Source: an uncultured Saprospiraceae bacterium
GTDB lineage: Bacteria; Bacteroidota; Bacteroidia; Chitinophagales; Saprospiraceae
Length of the DNA: 64,000 bases
Direction: 5' to 3'
NCBI GenBank assembly: GCA_937942435.1
Contig: CALDEM010000019.1
Location: 79,812-143,811, forward strand
Under the pieces are notes generated by a model that was not told the DNA's origin, did no database searches, and worked only from the letters and a program-made list of their open reading frames with translations. Each line of letters begins with the position of its first letter. Position 1 is the stretch's first letter. Below are positions 45,835-55,281 of the stretch, in pieces. Both the position numbers and the translations under genes were made by a program.

Positions 45835-46830
45835 CTACAGCCAGCCTTCTTGTAGATACCACTGAGTGGTCTCTTCAACTGCTTCTTCAAGCGAATATTT
45901 AGATTGATAAGCGAAATCTCGTACGAGATCCGAGATATCGCAATCCCAGTTTTGAGCTTTTGCCTTAGCGATCTGCTCAGCGTTAAGTAAGCTTTTCTTG
46001 CCTGTTAGTTTATCAATAATACCAGTCACGATAACTGCCGTATCTAAAGCGACATATGGGATAGTAAATCCAAATGGTTTGATCTTAAGAGACGCAGCAA
46101 TGTTACTTAGATAATCCTGCATCTTATGGATCCGGCCGTCGCTTACAAAGTATGATCTACCACTTATGTCAGAAAGGGCGGCATCGATCACCACTCGTAC
46201 CAAGTCCTTAACATAGACAAAAGTATATTTGATGGTTTTGTTGCCTACCACGGGTGTAATCTTGTATTTTTTGACTGTCTGCCAGAAAGCGAACAGATCT
46301 CTTTCTCCAGGTCCAAACACTGCTGTTGGTCTCAAGATAATGAGTGGTAAACCTTCCACTTGAGCGAGGGCTCTCTCTGCTCTAAGTTTGCTTTGTCCAT
46401 AAGTAGTCCTAGGCGAGGGGGCTATGCTATTGTTGACTACTTGATCAGGTGTATCATCAGCACTACCATAAGCTTCGATGCTGGATATAAAAATGAACTT
46501 CTTGAGTTGACCTTCGATCTGTTCTTGAGCCATTCGAGCGAGCTTTAGCGTATAGTCAACATTGACCCTGAAGTAGTCACTGTCATTTTGTGCTCGTGTA
46601 ACACCAGCGTTGTGTATGATGTAATCAAACTGCTCTTCTTTTAATAGCTTGGCAAGAACAGCGTCATCTTCAAAGTCTATAATGGAGAAGTTAATCTTCG
46701 GATCCGTGAGCAGAGCCTTGCTCGAAGAGGCTCGTATACCGGCATAGACATCTAAATCTCGACTGAGTGCTTCTTTGACCAACCAACTCCCGACAAAACC
46801 ACTGGCTCCAGTGATTAGTATCTTAGACAT
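45835..46830 (-). CDS. cerR: NAD(P)-dependent epimerase-fold ceramide reductase candidate (CerR-like)
   Basis: A 331-residue extended short-chain dehydrogenase: Rossmann motif ILITGASGFVGSWLVKEAL, HNAGVTRAQ, SSIEAYG, and the catalytic YGQSK. In Caulobacter and relatives a protein of this kind reduces oxidised ceramide to dihydroceramide, and it occurs with spt and a GNAT-type ceramide synthase. The same three lie here in one strand: this gene overlaps the ceramide synthase candidate by 8 bp, so the assignment rests largely on context. An alternative is a sugar-nucleotide epimerase. Confidence 0.7.
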   Translation of the reverse strand: MSKILITGASGFVGSWLVKEALSRDLDVYAGIRASSSKALLTDPKINFSIIDFEDDAVLAKLLKEEQFDYIIHNAGVTRAQNDSDYFRVNVDYTLKLARMAQEQIEGQLKKFIFISSIEAYGSADDTPDQVVNNSIAPSPRTTYGQSKLRAERALAQVEGLPLIILRPTAVFGPGERDLFAFWQTVKKYKITPVVGNKTIKYTFVYVKDLVRVVIDAALSDISGRSYFVSDGRIHKMQDYLSNIAASLKIKPFGFTIPYVALDTAVIVTGIIDKLTGKKSLLNAEQIAKAKAQNWDCDISDLVRDFAYQSKYSLEEAVEETTQWYLQEGWL

Positions 46831-47956
46831 TGATATCGTATTTGAATATGCGATAAGTTTTATAGAGCTCGCTATTTAGTTTCAAGGCTGAAGCATTCAT
46901 CTCTTTGTTGTTCTCTAAGACCCAAGAGACTTCTCCTGCTGTGACACCATGTTTTCTAGCAGCAAGAATGTTCTTAGAAAAGAAGATGGCTTCGATTCCT
47001 TTGCGACGATATTCTGGGTTGACACCGAGGGCTATGATGCGCACGTAGTCTGTTTTCTTTCTCTTTCTGAGCAGCTTTATGATATTGAAAGGGAAGAGCT
47101 TACCATTCTTAAAGCCCTTTGTTATCTCGTTGATGTTATAGATGGTCACGCCAAATCCCACAGGTACACCATTGTCCTCCGCTATATAACACCAATCAGG
47201 ACTCAATATTAACTTTAGCTCATCGGCCAGCCTTTTGGTTTCTCGATCAGTCATCGGAACGAAACCCCAATTATCAGACCAAGCGTTATTCCATATTTGA
47301 CGCACATGCTCTACATCTTCTTTTAAAGACTTAGGTGTAATCGATCTAAACGTGATGCCTTGTCGGCGGAGTCTTTCTTCTAGAGATTGAGCTAACCTAA
47401 TGGACTTCTCAGAAGCTTTATCTGTATACAAGATATATGCGAGGAAGTCCATTTCCTTTTTAAAGCCATATTGATCCATAAAGTCCTTGTAGTAAGGATA
47501 ATTATAGGTCATCATAACTTTGGGTGATTCGTGGTAGCCATCTACGAGTAGACCTGCAGTATCATTGGTACTAAAATTAGTTGGGCCTATGACCGCTTTA
47601 CAACCTTTGCCTTTGATCCAGTTGACTGCCACATCTAAAAGCTCCTTACAGACTGCATAGTCATCTATGACGTCAAAGAAACCAAAGAAACCTACATTGT
47701 CATTATGGTATTTGTTATAGTTATTGTTTAAGATAGCTGATATCCTACCGACCACCTTTCCATTGGACTTCGCCAAGAAAGACTCTACTTCAGAATGTTC
47801 AAAGAATGGATTCTTCTTGCGACTGAACATCTCTTTTTGAGCCATATACAACTCAGGTACATAGTGAGGATCGTTTCTATATAAATCATGTGGGAAGTTG
47901 ATGTACTCCTTGAGCAGCGTTGAATTATCTGCTACGGATATAATATCAACCTTCAT
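46823..47956 (-). CDS. bcerS: GNAT-superfamily N-acyltransferase, bacterial ceramide synthase candidate
   Basis: A 377-residue protein with EYINFPHDLYRNDPHYVPEL near the start, GRISAILNNNYNKYHNDNVGFFGFFDV, then GCKAVIGPTNFSTNDTAGLLVDGY and ALGVNPEYRRKGIEAIF, an acetyl-CoA-binding-type GNAT loop. This type of large GNAT-like protein is the bacterial ceramide synthase, which adds an acyl group to 3-oxosphinganine. The gene begins within the last 11 bp of spt and overlaps the CerR-like gene by 8 bp, so translational coupling is likely. The acyl donor is not shown by the sequence. Confidence 0.65.
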   Translation of the reverse strand: MKVDIISVADNSTLLKEYINFPHDLYRNDPHYVPELYMAQKEMFSRKKNPFFEHSEVESFLAKSNGKVVGRISAILNNNYNKYHNDNVGFFGFFDVIDDYAVCKELLDVAVNWIKGKGCKAVIGPTNFSTNDTAGLLVDGYHESPKVMMTYNYPYYKDFMDQYGFKKEMDFLAYILYTDKASEKSIRLAQSLEERLRRQGITFRSITPKSLKEDVEHVRQIWNNAWSDNWGFVPMTDRETKRLADELKLILSPDWCYIAEDNGVPVGFGVTIYNINEITKGFKNGKLFPFNIIKLLRKRKKTDYVRIIALGVNPEYRRKGIEAIFFSKNILAARKHGVTAGEVSWVLENNKEMNASALKLNSELYKTYRIFKYDINV

Positions 47957-49154
47957 GCACTCTTTGCGCTGCTAATTCGAATACGCCAAGTTTCTTAGCA
48001 CATTTATGAATTTTAGTAACGGCTTCTTCTATCTGCTCAAAAGTGTGCGTAGCCATTAACGAGAATCTCAACATGGAAGAGCTACTTGCTACCGCAGGAG
48101 AAACGACTGGGTTGACAAATACTCCTTCTTCAAGCAACATCTTTGTGATGCTGAATGTCTTAAAGTCATCTCTGATGAATATTGGAATGATCGGTGTCAC
48201 AGTATGACCAGTATCAAAACCTGCTTCTTTGAGTAACTTCATAGCATAATGAGTATTGTCCCATAGTTTCTGAAGTCTCTCTGGCTCAGTCTCCATGATA
48301 TCAAGAGCAGCAAGAGCAGAAGCAGCATTTGCAGGAGCGATACTCGCACTAAAGATCAATGATCTCGCATTGTGTTTTAAGAAGTTGATCGTATCATGAT
48401 CAGCAGCTATAAACCCTCCTATACTCGCCAGCGACTTAGAGAAGGTACCCATGATGAGGTCTACCTTATCGGTTAAACCAAAGTGATCAGCTGTACCTCT
48501 ACCATTTCTACCGACTACACCCAGTCCATGAGCATCATCGACCATGATATTAGCATTATATTTTTCTGCAAGTTTAGATATCTCCGGTAGGTTGGCTAGA
48601 TCTCCTTCCATACTGAAGACGCCATCAACCGCTATGATCTTCACCTTATCTATATCACACTTCTGGAGTATCTTCTCTAATGACTGCATGTCATTGTGCC
48701 GATACTTCAGCACCTTAGAGAAAGACAATCTTGAACCATCTATGATACAAGCATGATCGAGATCATCTATGATGATATAGTCATGTCTACCTGATATAGA
48801 TGAAAGAACACCCAAGTTGACTTGAAATCCTGTAGAAAATACAAGCGTTCCGTCTTTCCCTACAAATTGGGCCAATCTATTTTCTAGTTCTATGTGTAGA
48901 TCAAGTGTGCCATTAAGAAAACGTGACCCCGCACATCCGCTTCCATATTTGTCAATGGCAGCTTTAGAAGCTTCTTTGATTTTTGGGTGGGTAGTGAGTC
49001 CTAAGTAGCTATTAGAGCCAAACATTAAGACATCTTGGCCGTTGATTTTTACTACGGTATCCTGTTCAGATTCTATCGTTCTGAAGAACGGATAGATCCC
49101 CATTTTATCTATCCTCTGAGGGATATCATAGGCTTTCATACGTTCTTTTAACAT
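47946..49154 (-). CDS. spt: Serine palmitoyltransferase (alpha-oxoamine synthase)
   Basis: A 402-residue PLP enzyme of the alpha-oxoamine synthase family that joins L-serine and an acyl-CoA or acyl-ACP to 3-oxosphinganine, the first sphingolipid step. FGSNSYLGLTTHPKI, GSGCAGSRFLNGTLDLH and VDDAHGLGVVGRNGRG are family motifs, and the PLP lysine is Lys240 in GTFSKSLASIGGFI. It is close to KBL and BioF, but the GSGCAGSRFLNGT pattern and the adjoining GNAT and epimerase genes favour SPT. Probably soluble and cytoplasmic. Own promoter element at 49189-49196. Confidence 0.88.
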   Translation of the reverse strand: MLKERMKAYDIPQRIDKMGIYPFFRTIESEQDTVVKINGQDVLMFGSNSYLGLTTHPKIKEASKAAIDKYGSGCAGSRFLNGTLDLHIELENRLAQFVGKDGTLVFSTGFQVNLGVLSSISGRHDYIIIDDLDHACIIDGSRLSFSKVLKYRHNDMQSLEKILQKCDIDKVKIIAVDGVFSMEGDLANLPEISKLAEKYNANIMVDDAHGLGVVGRNGRGTADHFGLTDKVDLIMGTFSKSLASIGGFIAADHDTINFLKHNARSLIFSASIAPANAASALAALDIMETEPERLQKLWDNTHYAMKLLKEAGFDTGHTVTPIIPIFIRDDFKTFSITKMLLEEGVFVNPVVSPAVASSSSMLRFSLMATHTFEQIEEAVTKIHKCAKKLGVFELAAQRVHEG

Positions 49155-49188
49155 ATCTACTTGTTTTAGACAGCGGTGATTTAATCGG

Positions 49189-49196
49189 CAAATATA
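49189..49196 (-). promoter_or_regulatory. -7 element upstream of spt
   Basis: The minus strand reads TATATTTG, 34 nt before the spt ATG and 20 bp after the stop of the hydroxylase gene. It gives the ceramide genes their own start even if a longer transcript also enters from upstream. Confidence 0.55.
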
Positions 49197-49216
49197 ATTA
49201 TAATATACAATCCCTA

Positions 49217-49882
49217 TTAAGCATCTGCAGGGAGAGTTTCTCTTTTTTTACTTCCTTTCTCATCCTTAAAGTTGCTCCTGACTATATGATCCCATAATGG
49301 ACTGCTTACGCCAAATCCTGCATCTGGATCAACGTAATGATGTTTTAAGTGATGTGTTTTCAGTGTATTCCACAGTTTTCCTTTGACCTCTAAGTGATGT
49401 ATAGCATAATGAAACATGTCATATACTAAGTAGCCCAACAAAAAAGCGGCAAAGAATATATAAAACCCAGGCTTTGGGATAAATGAGCTCCATAAGAAGT
49501 AAAACCCTGTTGCTAAAGGAATACTTACTGAAGGAGGTAAAACTAATCTTAGCCTATCACAAGGATAATCATGATGCACTCCGTGAAATATAAAATGCAA
49601 CTTCTTACCCCACTCAGATGTAGGATGAAAGTGAAATATGTATCTGTGCATGATATACTCCGTAAGCGTCCAAGCGAGTAAGCCTAACATCAACCAGGCA
49701 AAAAAGTCGAGAGCAGTCAAACGCTCCGTTACAACTGATTGATAAACAAAATATCCAATGGCTGGGATGAATATGAACAGAGGTACTGAAAAGTGCACTT
49801 TGGAGAGTGCTTCCATCCAACCTTGCTCAAAGAGTCTGGTAGACTCCGGACTATTGGAGACATATAGCTTCTTAGTCGTCAT
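49217..49882 (-). CDS. Fatty acid hydroxylase superfamily protein (FA2H/Scs7-like)
   Basis: A 221-residue membrane di-iron enzyme with the full set of histidine boxes: TEYIMHRYIFHFH, FHGVHHDYP, FHYAIHHLE and HHLKHHYVDP, plus three or four membrane segments. Eukaryotic relatives 2-hydroxylate the acyl chain of ceramide, and Bacteroidota ceramides often carry 2-hydroxy acids. It lies directly upstream of spt, so I infer it acts on the same lipid. The start overlaps the stop of the DUF4833 gene by ATGA. Confidence 0.85.
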   Translation of the reverse strand: MTTKKLYVSNSPESTRLFEQGWMEALSKVHFSVPLFIFIPAIGYFVYQSVVTERLTALDFFAWLMLGLLAWTLTEYIMHRYIFHFHPTSEWGKKLHFIFHGVHHDYPCDRLRLVLPPSVSIPLATGFYFLWSSFIPKPGFYIFFAAFLLGYLVYDMFHYAIHHLEVKGKLWNTLKTHHLKHHYVDPDAGFGVSSPLWDHIVRSNFKDEKGSKKRETLPADA

Positions 49883-50406
49883 GGCTCAATCAATATTTTT
49901 TTATAGTGATCCTCATTGGAGTTTATATCAGTCCCAAAGAACTCTATGTATTTCACATCTGGAAACACACCAAACTCTAAAGCATAGACATATATATTAT
50001 TCAATGCAATGTTCTTGCCGTCTTCTTGGTACACAGCGCGATAGTCACCAGAACCTTCGATCTTATTGATATAGAAGGTCATGTCATGGTAAGACACAAA
50101 CTGAAAAGAATACAACTCTGAGGATATCTTGCTGGACTCATATCCATATGCTAAGCGATTCTGGTATTCGTTGAGCTCGTTGCGCTCTCCGCCGGCCGTA
50201 AATCGCATCCAGTATGCATCCATTGGTAGATGCTCATTGATTAGACCTTCAGGCGTCCGATTGACCTGATAGACGATAGCATCTTGATTCTGATTACGCT
50301 GTATATAGAAGAGTAGATCGCGATCGGCAGGAGGTATAGGGTACCAGCTGGGTCTACCTTGAGATCCTGGATCTATATATATCTTCTTTTTGAGTTCGTT
50401 CTTCAC
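49879..50406 (-). CDS. DUF4833 family protein
   Basis: A 175-residue soluble protein without a strong signal peptide: KKIYIDPGSQGRPSWYPIP, then DAIVYQVNRTPEGLINEHLPMDAYWMRFTAGGERNELNEYQNRLAYGY and the C-terminal VKYIEFFGTDINSNED. This is the DUF4833 pattern. The function is unknown. Its ATGA overlap with the hydroxylase gene suggests a lipid-related role, an inference only. Confidence 0.7.
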   Translation of the reverse strand: MKNELKKKIYIDPGSQGRPSWYPIPPADRDLLFYIQRNQNQDAIVYQVNRTPEGLINEHLPMDAYWMRFTAGGERNELNEYQNRLAYGYESSKISSELYSFQFVSYHDMTFYINKIEGSGDYRAVYQEDGKNIALNNIYVYALEFGVFPDVKYIEFFGTDINSNEDHYKKILIEP

Positions 50407-50486
50407 TCCTGGCTGGTTACCAAGTCAAAGGTAGTAGATTTTATCCTTTATATATATCACATGTGGGATTAGACTTACGTCAAATG

Positions 50487-53057
50487 TTAGAACTCTACCT
50501 TGATACGAGCACGGATACCCAGCCCTTTAGTACCAAAGAGTTCTGGTACGTTAGGATTGTCCAGATAACTGAATCTCTTTACTAGGTCTAATCGTAAGAC
50601 TTTAAAAATATTTGTAATGCCAACACTTCCCTCCATGTATGCACCATCGGTAAATAAGTAGGTTAACGACCGCCCTTGTTCGTCTAGATCAAATCTCGGT
50701 ATAGAAGGATCTTGATTAGGGTCATTGCTATCAGACAGAGAACCATATACCATCTTGAAAGTGGCAACTTCTCTGAGCTTAAGTTTTTTAATCAACGGTA
50801 GTCTGTTAAATATGAAGCCCTTGAAGTAATGCTCAGCGCGGAGGAATATCTGTTGATCACTCACGAACTCCAAGAAGTTCATCATATTAAATGATTCTCT
50901 TTGGTAGGCAAAAGATTGATTGGCAGGAGGTATAAACAACTCCGTGTAAGGCAAGTCGCCCCATATCTTAGTAGCTTCGATACCGATATTAGTGTGACCC
51001 AGGATACTTAAGTTAAACCGCTTAAAAAATCCCAGCTCTAACTTGTGATAACCAAAGTTACTACCAAAGAAGTCTTTGATAGAAGCTTCATATCTCAATG
51101 TCCATATAGGATACTCATTGATGATCGGTCTTCGATATTGTCGACCTTGTATAAATTGCTTATTAGGTGCGAGTTCTAAATTGAATCCCAGTGTGGTGGT
51201 TTCAATTTCTCTAAGAAAAGAAGGCTCACCATTGGCTTCTGTAAAACCTAAAACAAGGTCGCCATATGGTCTTCGATTCTTATCTGCAAAGACTATGTCA
51301 AATGCAAAACCGGGTGTCTCTTTGGTATATTGTAATCTAAGTTCTCTATCGAGCAACATGTTGTTAGTAGCACCTCGTCTTAGCGATAACAAAACATTGT
51401 CTTGCTGTATAAACTGAAGATCTTGCCCTGGGAAGGTTACATCGTTTTGATAGATCAGCCTTAGAAAGTGTCGAGGGTTTCTTTTCCAATCTTTGTTAAA
51501 ACTATAGGTCAACCCTGATTTAAACTTTAATGCTTTGTCTCTAGTGCCATATGCCAAGTAACCATCTATGAGTAGATTCTTATTGAAGTTTAGATTAGTC
51601 TCACCACCGATCCTCAATCGCGAACCTTCCACTTGATTAAAACTATAAAAAGTAGGCAATGGGCCTACGTCAAATTTTGGAAAGGGTACATAACCACTGG
51701 TCAGTATTCTAACTCCAGTGATCAACCTTTTATAAGCTGGCATACTCGTTAAGGTGTCTATCATCTCATAGAGATCATCCTGTGTGTCAGTTAATCCTAT
51801 GATTCTATTGTCATCCCACCAGTCTTCATTAAAATCGAAGGCATCATCGGATTTTATAATTTTCTCAATGCCAGAATAAACGCCTGGATCTTCAGCTTCT
51901 TTGAAACTAAAGTTGTCATAGCCTAGTGAACGGGTTCCATAAAACCCTATTCCATTTTTAGAGATACTGTAGTCAACAACTACTTCATCTTTAGTTAGTA
52001 CGTATGCTCCATCATCTAATGGCTCGAAGTCTTGGCGAACCATTATGTCATTAATAAAATTAAGGTGGATATCTCCTATGATACCAAAGTCTGCTCTTGT
52101 AACTGTATGATCTTCATCATTAGAAACATACAGATCACCAGTAAAACCAAAGTTAGACTTGTTCTTAGGGATAAATCCGAGACGCGTACTACTGACTCCA
52201 TTTACATCAGTGGTATCTAAGATGTAAAACCTATAAAAGTTAATCGCGAGTGGTGATATAGGACTTATAAAACTATGATCTAGAAGAGGGATCGTGTTGT
52301 CATAGATATCTATATCCTTATACAGAAACTCTATAACATCATTGATACTCTTGTCATCCATCTCTTCATCAAACTTGGTGAGCTTGATGGCGTTTTGATA
52401 TTCTTTTCTTGACTGCGGGCTCTTGCGATAGTGAACTTTACTTTTTACTTCGCGTAAGAAGATAGGTAAGAACACCTTTCCATTGACGGTTGAAGTATCT
52501 AAATACTTCCATAAAACGTCAAAGCTGTTAAAAACTTTTCGATCTTTAAATTGCTCTGTGATATTGTTGAGGTCTATCTGGATCTTCTCATGCTGATCAA
52601 AAGAGTAAAACTCATTGCCCTCGAGTCTATTATCTTTTTTGTTTTCGATCACTTTTCGCATGAGGTCTACAGCAGGGTTGTTCTTCTTACTATAGCGACC
52701 TCTCTTGGCTACAACGGTTACATTCTTAAGTTGGAGTTGTTTTTTCTGTAAGCGTATATCAATGTTACGCGTTCTATCTTCTTGCTTAATAAAGATACAT
52801 GCTTCTTCAAAGCCTAAGAAGTTAGCACATAGCGAATCGGAAACAAATCTTGATTCGATTTCAAAATAACCATCAAGATCTGTGGCAGTTCCTACGCTGG
52901 TTCCTTTAAATATTACGTTAACAAAAGCTAATGCTTCTCCTGTCTCACCGTCAAAAACTTTGCCTGAAACTTTTGTAACTCCTTGTGCTGAGATAGTAGC
53001 CGATACCAGAACACTTACGATGATCGATGCTATTGATCTGAGTATAATATTGACCAT
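50487..53057 (-). CDS. DUF5686 family outer membrane protein with carboxypeptidase-regulatory-like domain
   Basis: An 856-residue outer membrane protein: signal peptide (ending SATISAQ), a carboxypeptidase-regulatory-like domain (about 28-115; VSGKVFDGETGEALAFVNVIFKGTSVGTATDLDGYF), then the DUF5686 region (KKNNPAVDLMRKVIENKKDNRLEG, KVFLPIFLREVKSKVHYRKSP, INFYRFYILDTTDVNG) and a C-terminal barrel ending RARIKVEF. The family is common in Bacteroidota with no known function; the layout is that of a TonB-dependent-like barrel without a plug. 80 bp upstream of the DUF4833 gene. Confidence 0.85.
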   Translation of the reverse strand: MVNIILRSIASIIVSVLVSATISAQGVTKVSGKVFDGETGEALAFVNVIFKGTSVGTATDLDGYFEIESRFVSDSLCANFLGFEEACIFIKQEDRTRNIDIRLQKKQLQLKNVTVVAKRGRYSKKNNPAVDLMRKVIENKKDNRLEGNEFYSFDQHEKIQIDLNNITEQFKDRKVFNSFDVLWKYLDTSTVNGKVFLPIFLREVKSKVHYRKSPQSRKEYQNAIKLTKFDEEMDDKSINDVIEFLYKDIDIYDNTIPLLDHSFISPISPLAINFYRFYILDTTDVNGVSSTRLGFIPKNKSNFGFTGDLYVSNDEDHTVTRADFGIIGDIHLNFINDIMVRQDFEPLDDGAYVLTKDEVVVDYSISKNGIGFYGTRSLGYDNFSFKEAEDPGVYSGIEKIIKSDDAFDFNEDWWDDNRIIGLTDTQDDLYEMIDTLTSMPAYKRLITGVRILTSGYVPFPKFDVGPLPTFYSFNQVEGSRLRIGGETNLNFNKNLLIDGYLAYGTRDKALKFKSGLTYSFNKDWKRNPRHFLRLIYQNDVTFPGQDLQFIQQDNVLLSLRRGATNNMLLDRELRLQYTKETPGFAFDIVFADKNRRPYGDLVLGFTEANGEPSFLREIETTTLGFNLELAPNKQFIQGRQYRRPIINEYPIWTLRYEASIKDFFGSNFGYHKLELGFFKRFNLSILGHTNIGIEATKIWGDLPYTELFIPPANQSFAYQRESFNMMNFLEFVSDQQIFLRAEHYFKGFIFNRLPLIKKLKLREVATFKMVYGSLSDSNDPNQDPSIPRFDLDEQGRSLTYLFTDGAYMEGSVGITNIFKVLRLDLVKRFSYLDNPNVPELFGTKGLGIRARIKVEF

Positions 53058-53298
53058 AAATTGATTTCCCTCAATTATTTAGCATATAGAACGTCTAATG
53101 GCAGGAAAAAGGTTAGCAGAATGAGGTTTATTTCACTAAAAAAATCAATGACTATGCTTTGAGTCTTATCCGATAATAATTGGCACGCAAGGTCCTAATA
53201 TCCAAATGAAATATGGGAAAAAGAAGACTTCTCATTATCGCGCTTATCCATAAACTAAAGACTATTATATATCTTGTCGCCCTCGATAATCAATAGAT

Positions 53299-54357
53299 AT
53301 GAAAAACAGTAAACTTGGTGGTCTTGGATACTATGTTCCAGAGAAAGTAGTAACGAACGATGATCTCGCTGCCTATATGGATACATCTGATGAATGGATC
53401 CAAGAACGAACTGGGATAAAAGAGCGTCGTTATGCTAAAAAGCACGAAGAAACGACAACTACTATGGGGGCAAAAGCTGCCCTTAAGGCCATTGAAGACG
53501 CCGGAATAACTAAAGAAGATGTAGACTTTATTGTTTTTGCGACTTTGAGTCCTGACTACTTTTTTCCAGGATGTGGTGTATTGGTACAAAGAGAGCTGGG
53601 TATCACAGAGACAGAAGTAGGCGCTATAGATATACGCAATCAGTGTTCTGGTTTTATATACGCATTATCCGTTGCAGACCAATTTGTTAAGACAGGGATG
53701 TACAAGAATGTACTTGTCATAGGCGCTGAGATGCATAGTATGGGATTGGACTTTGATACCAGAGGTCGTAATGTCACAGTCATCTTTGGTGATGGGGCAG
53801 GAGCGGCCATTGTTCAACCCACGGAGGATAAGTCCAAAGGCATATTGACTACGCATCTCCATTCCAATGGTACCAATGCTGAGGAGTTAGCAATGATAAC
53901 TCCTGGATCTCATGGAGGATATCACTTAGGTACGGAGGCTTTTGGATTTCCTGACTCAGAAGAACCGGGAGGTATATATATCACTCAGAAGATGCTTGAT
54001 GACCACCTTGTATATCCTAATATGAATGGTCCTCTTGTTTTTAAGACAGCCGTTACGAAGTTTCCAGAAGTAATAAAAGAAGCTCTAGATAAAACCGGGC
54101 TTGAGGCCACAGATATAGATATGCTGATACCTCATCAAGCTAATCTGCGGATCTCACAGTTTGTGCAGCGTATGCTTGGATTAAGAGATGACCAAGTCCA
54201 CAATAACATACAGAAGTATGGTAACACTACTGCAGCTTCGATTCCTATAGCACTGGCAGAAGCGCGTGATGAAGGAAAGATAAAAGAAGGTGACTTAGTT
54301 TGTCTTGCTGCTTTTGGCAGCGGGTTTACTTGGGGCAGTGCCCTTATTCGCTGGTAG
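53299..54357 (+). CDS. fabH: 3-oxoacyl-ACP synthase III (FabH-like)
   Basis: A 352-residue thiolase-fold condensing enzyme with the FabH triad: Cys116 in DIRNQCSGFIYAL, His279 in LIPHQANLRI and Asn309 in YGNTTAASIP. TSDEWIQERTGIKERRY is the usual N-terminal motif. It primes fatty acid synthesis from acyl-CoA and malonyl-ACP. It is not in a fab cluster and is slightly longer than the common 310-330 residues, so it may be a variant of FabH with a special starter. Its 3' end overlaps the convergent channel gene by 14 bp. Confidence 0.85.
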   Translation: MKNSKLGGLGYYVPEKVVTNDDLAAYMDTSDEWIQERTGIKERRYAKKHEETTTTMGAKAALKAIEDAGITKEDVDFIVFATLSPDYFFPGCGVLVQRELGITETEVGAIDIRNQCSGFIYALSVADQFVKTGMYKNVLVIGAEMHSMGLDFDTRGRNVTVIFGDGAGAAIVQPTEDKSKGILTTHLHSNGTNAEELAMITPGSHGGYHLGTEAFGFPDSEEPGGIYITQKMLDDHLVYPNMNGPLVFKTAVTKFPEVIKEALDKTGLEATDIDMLIPHQANLRISQFVQRMLGLRDDQVHNNIQKYGNTTAASIPIALAEARDEGKIKEGDLVCLAAFGSGFTWGSALIRW

Positions 54358-55219
54358 GCTCGTCTTCTACGTTGAGGACCTCTCCACAGTGCTTACAATG
54401 GACTGCATCGGGGTCATGCCCTTCCAGACTGCAATATCGGCAAGCTTGAGTTGTATACTCATGTGGTTCATCATTTGAGCTACCACCCTTTGCTATCTCA
54501 GCACTTACGATGCCTGTCGGTACGGCGATGACTGCGTAACCCATGATCATCAATAAAGCTGATAAGAACTGACCAAGTGCAGTTTTTGGAACGATGTCTC
54601 CAAATCCTACGGTAGTGATGGTTACAATAGACCAATAAATACCCCTGGGTATGCTATCAAAGCTTTCATTGCCATGATGACCTTCGACTAAGTACATGAC
54701 AGCACCTGATATACAAACGACGATCATGATAAACGAGACAAACACTGTCAGCTTAGGTATAGAGGATCTAATGGACGATACTATGATATTCCCTTGATCT
54801 AAAAAAGGAACCATCTTAAAGATCCTAAAGAGACGCATCAGTCTTAAAGCTCTAAGAACCAAAAGAGAGTTAGTACCAACTATAAATAAACTTAGATAGG
54901 TCGGTATTATAGATAAGAGATCGATGATGCCATAGAAGCTAGTCGCATACTTCATGGGTTTATGGACTGCGATCATCCGTGTCACGTATTCTATTGTGAA
55001 GAAGATGGTGAAGATCCACTCTACGATATAAAGAACATTTTTTGTGGTGGGATCGAGGTTAGGTAGACTCTCCCAACAGACCGCGATCACACTTGCGACA
55101 ATGGCTATCAAAAGAATGATATCAAAAGACTTACCTGTTACAGTGTCAGCTTCAAATATTAACTCATGAAGTTGGTCTTGCCAACTCTTTTGAACTTGCT
55201 TTTTGCTCCTCGTGGGCAT
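54344..55219 (-). CDS. Voltage-gated-type potassium channel with C-terminal zinc ribbon
   Basis: A 291-residue ion transporter with six segments, an arginine-bearing S4 (LRALRLMRLFRIFKM), a pore with the filter TITTVGFGDIVP and, after S6, a cytoplasmic tail with CRYCSLEGHDPDAVHCKHCG. The filter TVGFGD indicates potassium selectivity. The tail has two CxxC knuckles (CRYC and CKHC), a zinc ribbon that may sense metal or bind a partner. Confidence 0.9.
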   Translation of the reverse strand: MPTRSKKQVQKSWQDQLHELIFEADTVTGKSFDIILLIAIVASVIAVCWESLPNLDPTTKNVLYIVEWIFTIFFTIEYVTRMIAVHKPMKYATSFYGIIDLLSIIPTYLSLFIVGTNSLLVLRALRLMRLFRIFKMVPFLDQGNIIVSSIRSSIPKLTVFVSFIMIVVCISGAVMYLVEGHHGNESFDSIPRGIYWSIVTITTVGFGDIVPKTALGQFLSALLMIMGYAVIAVPTGIVSAEIAKGGSSNDEPHEYTTQACRYCSLEGHDPDAVHCKHCGEVLNVEDEPTSE

Positions 55220-55281
55220 CTAATTTACATATCCGATGATGACAAAGATGGTGATAGCAGATGGATTAAGCAAAAGGTCGA

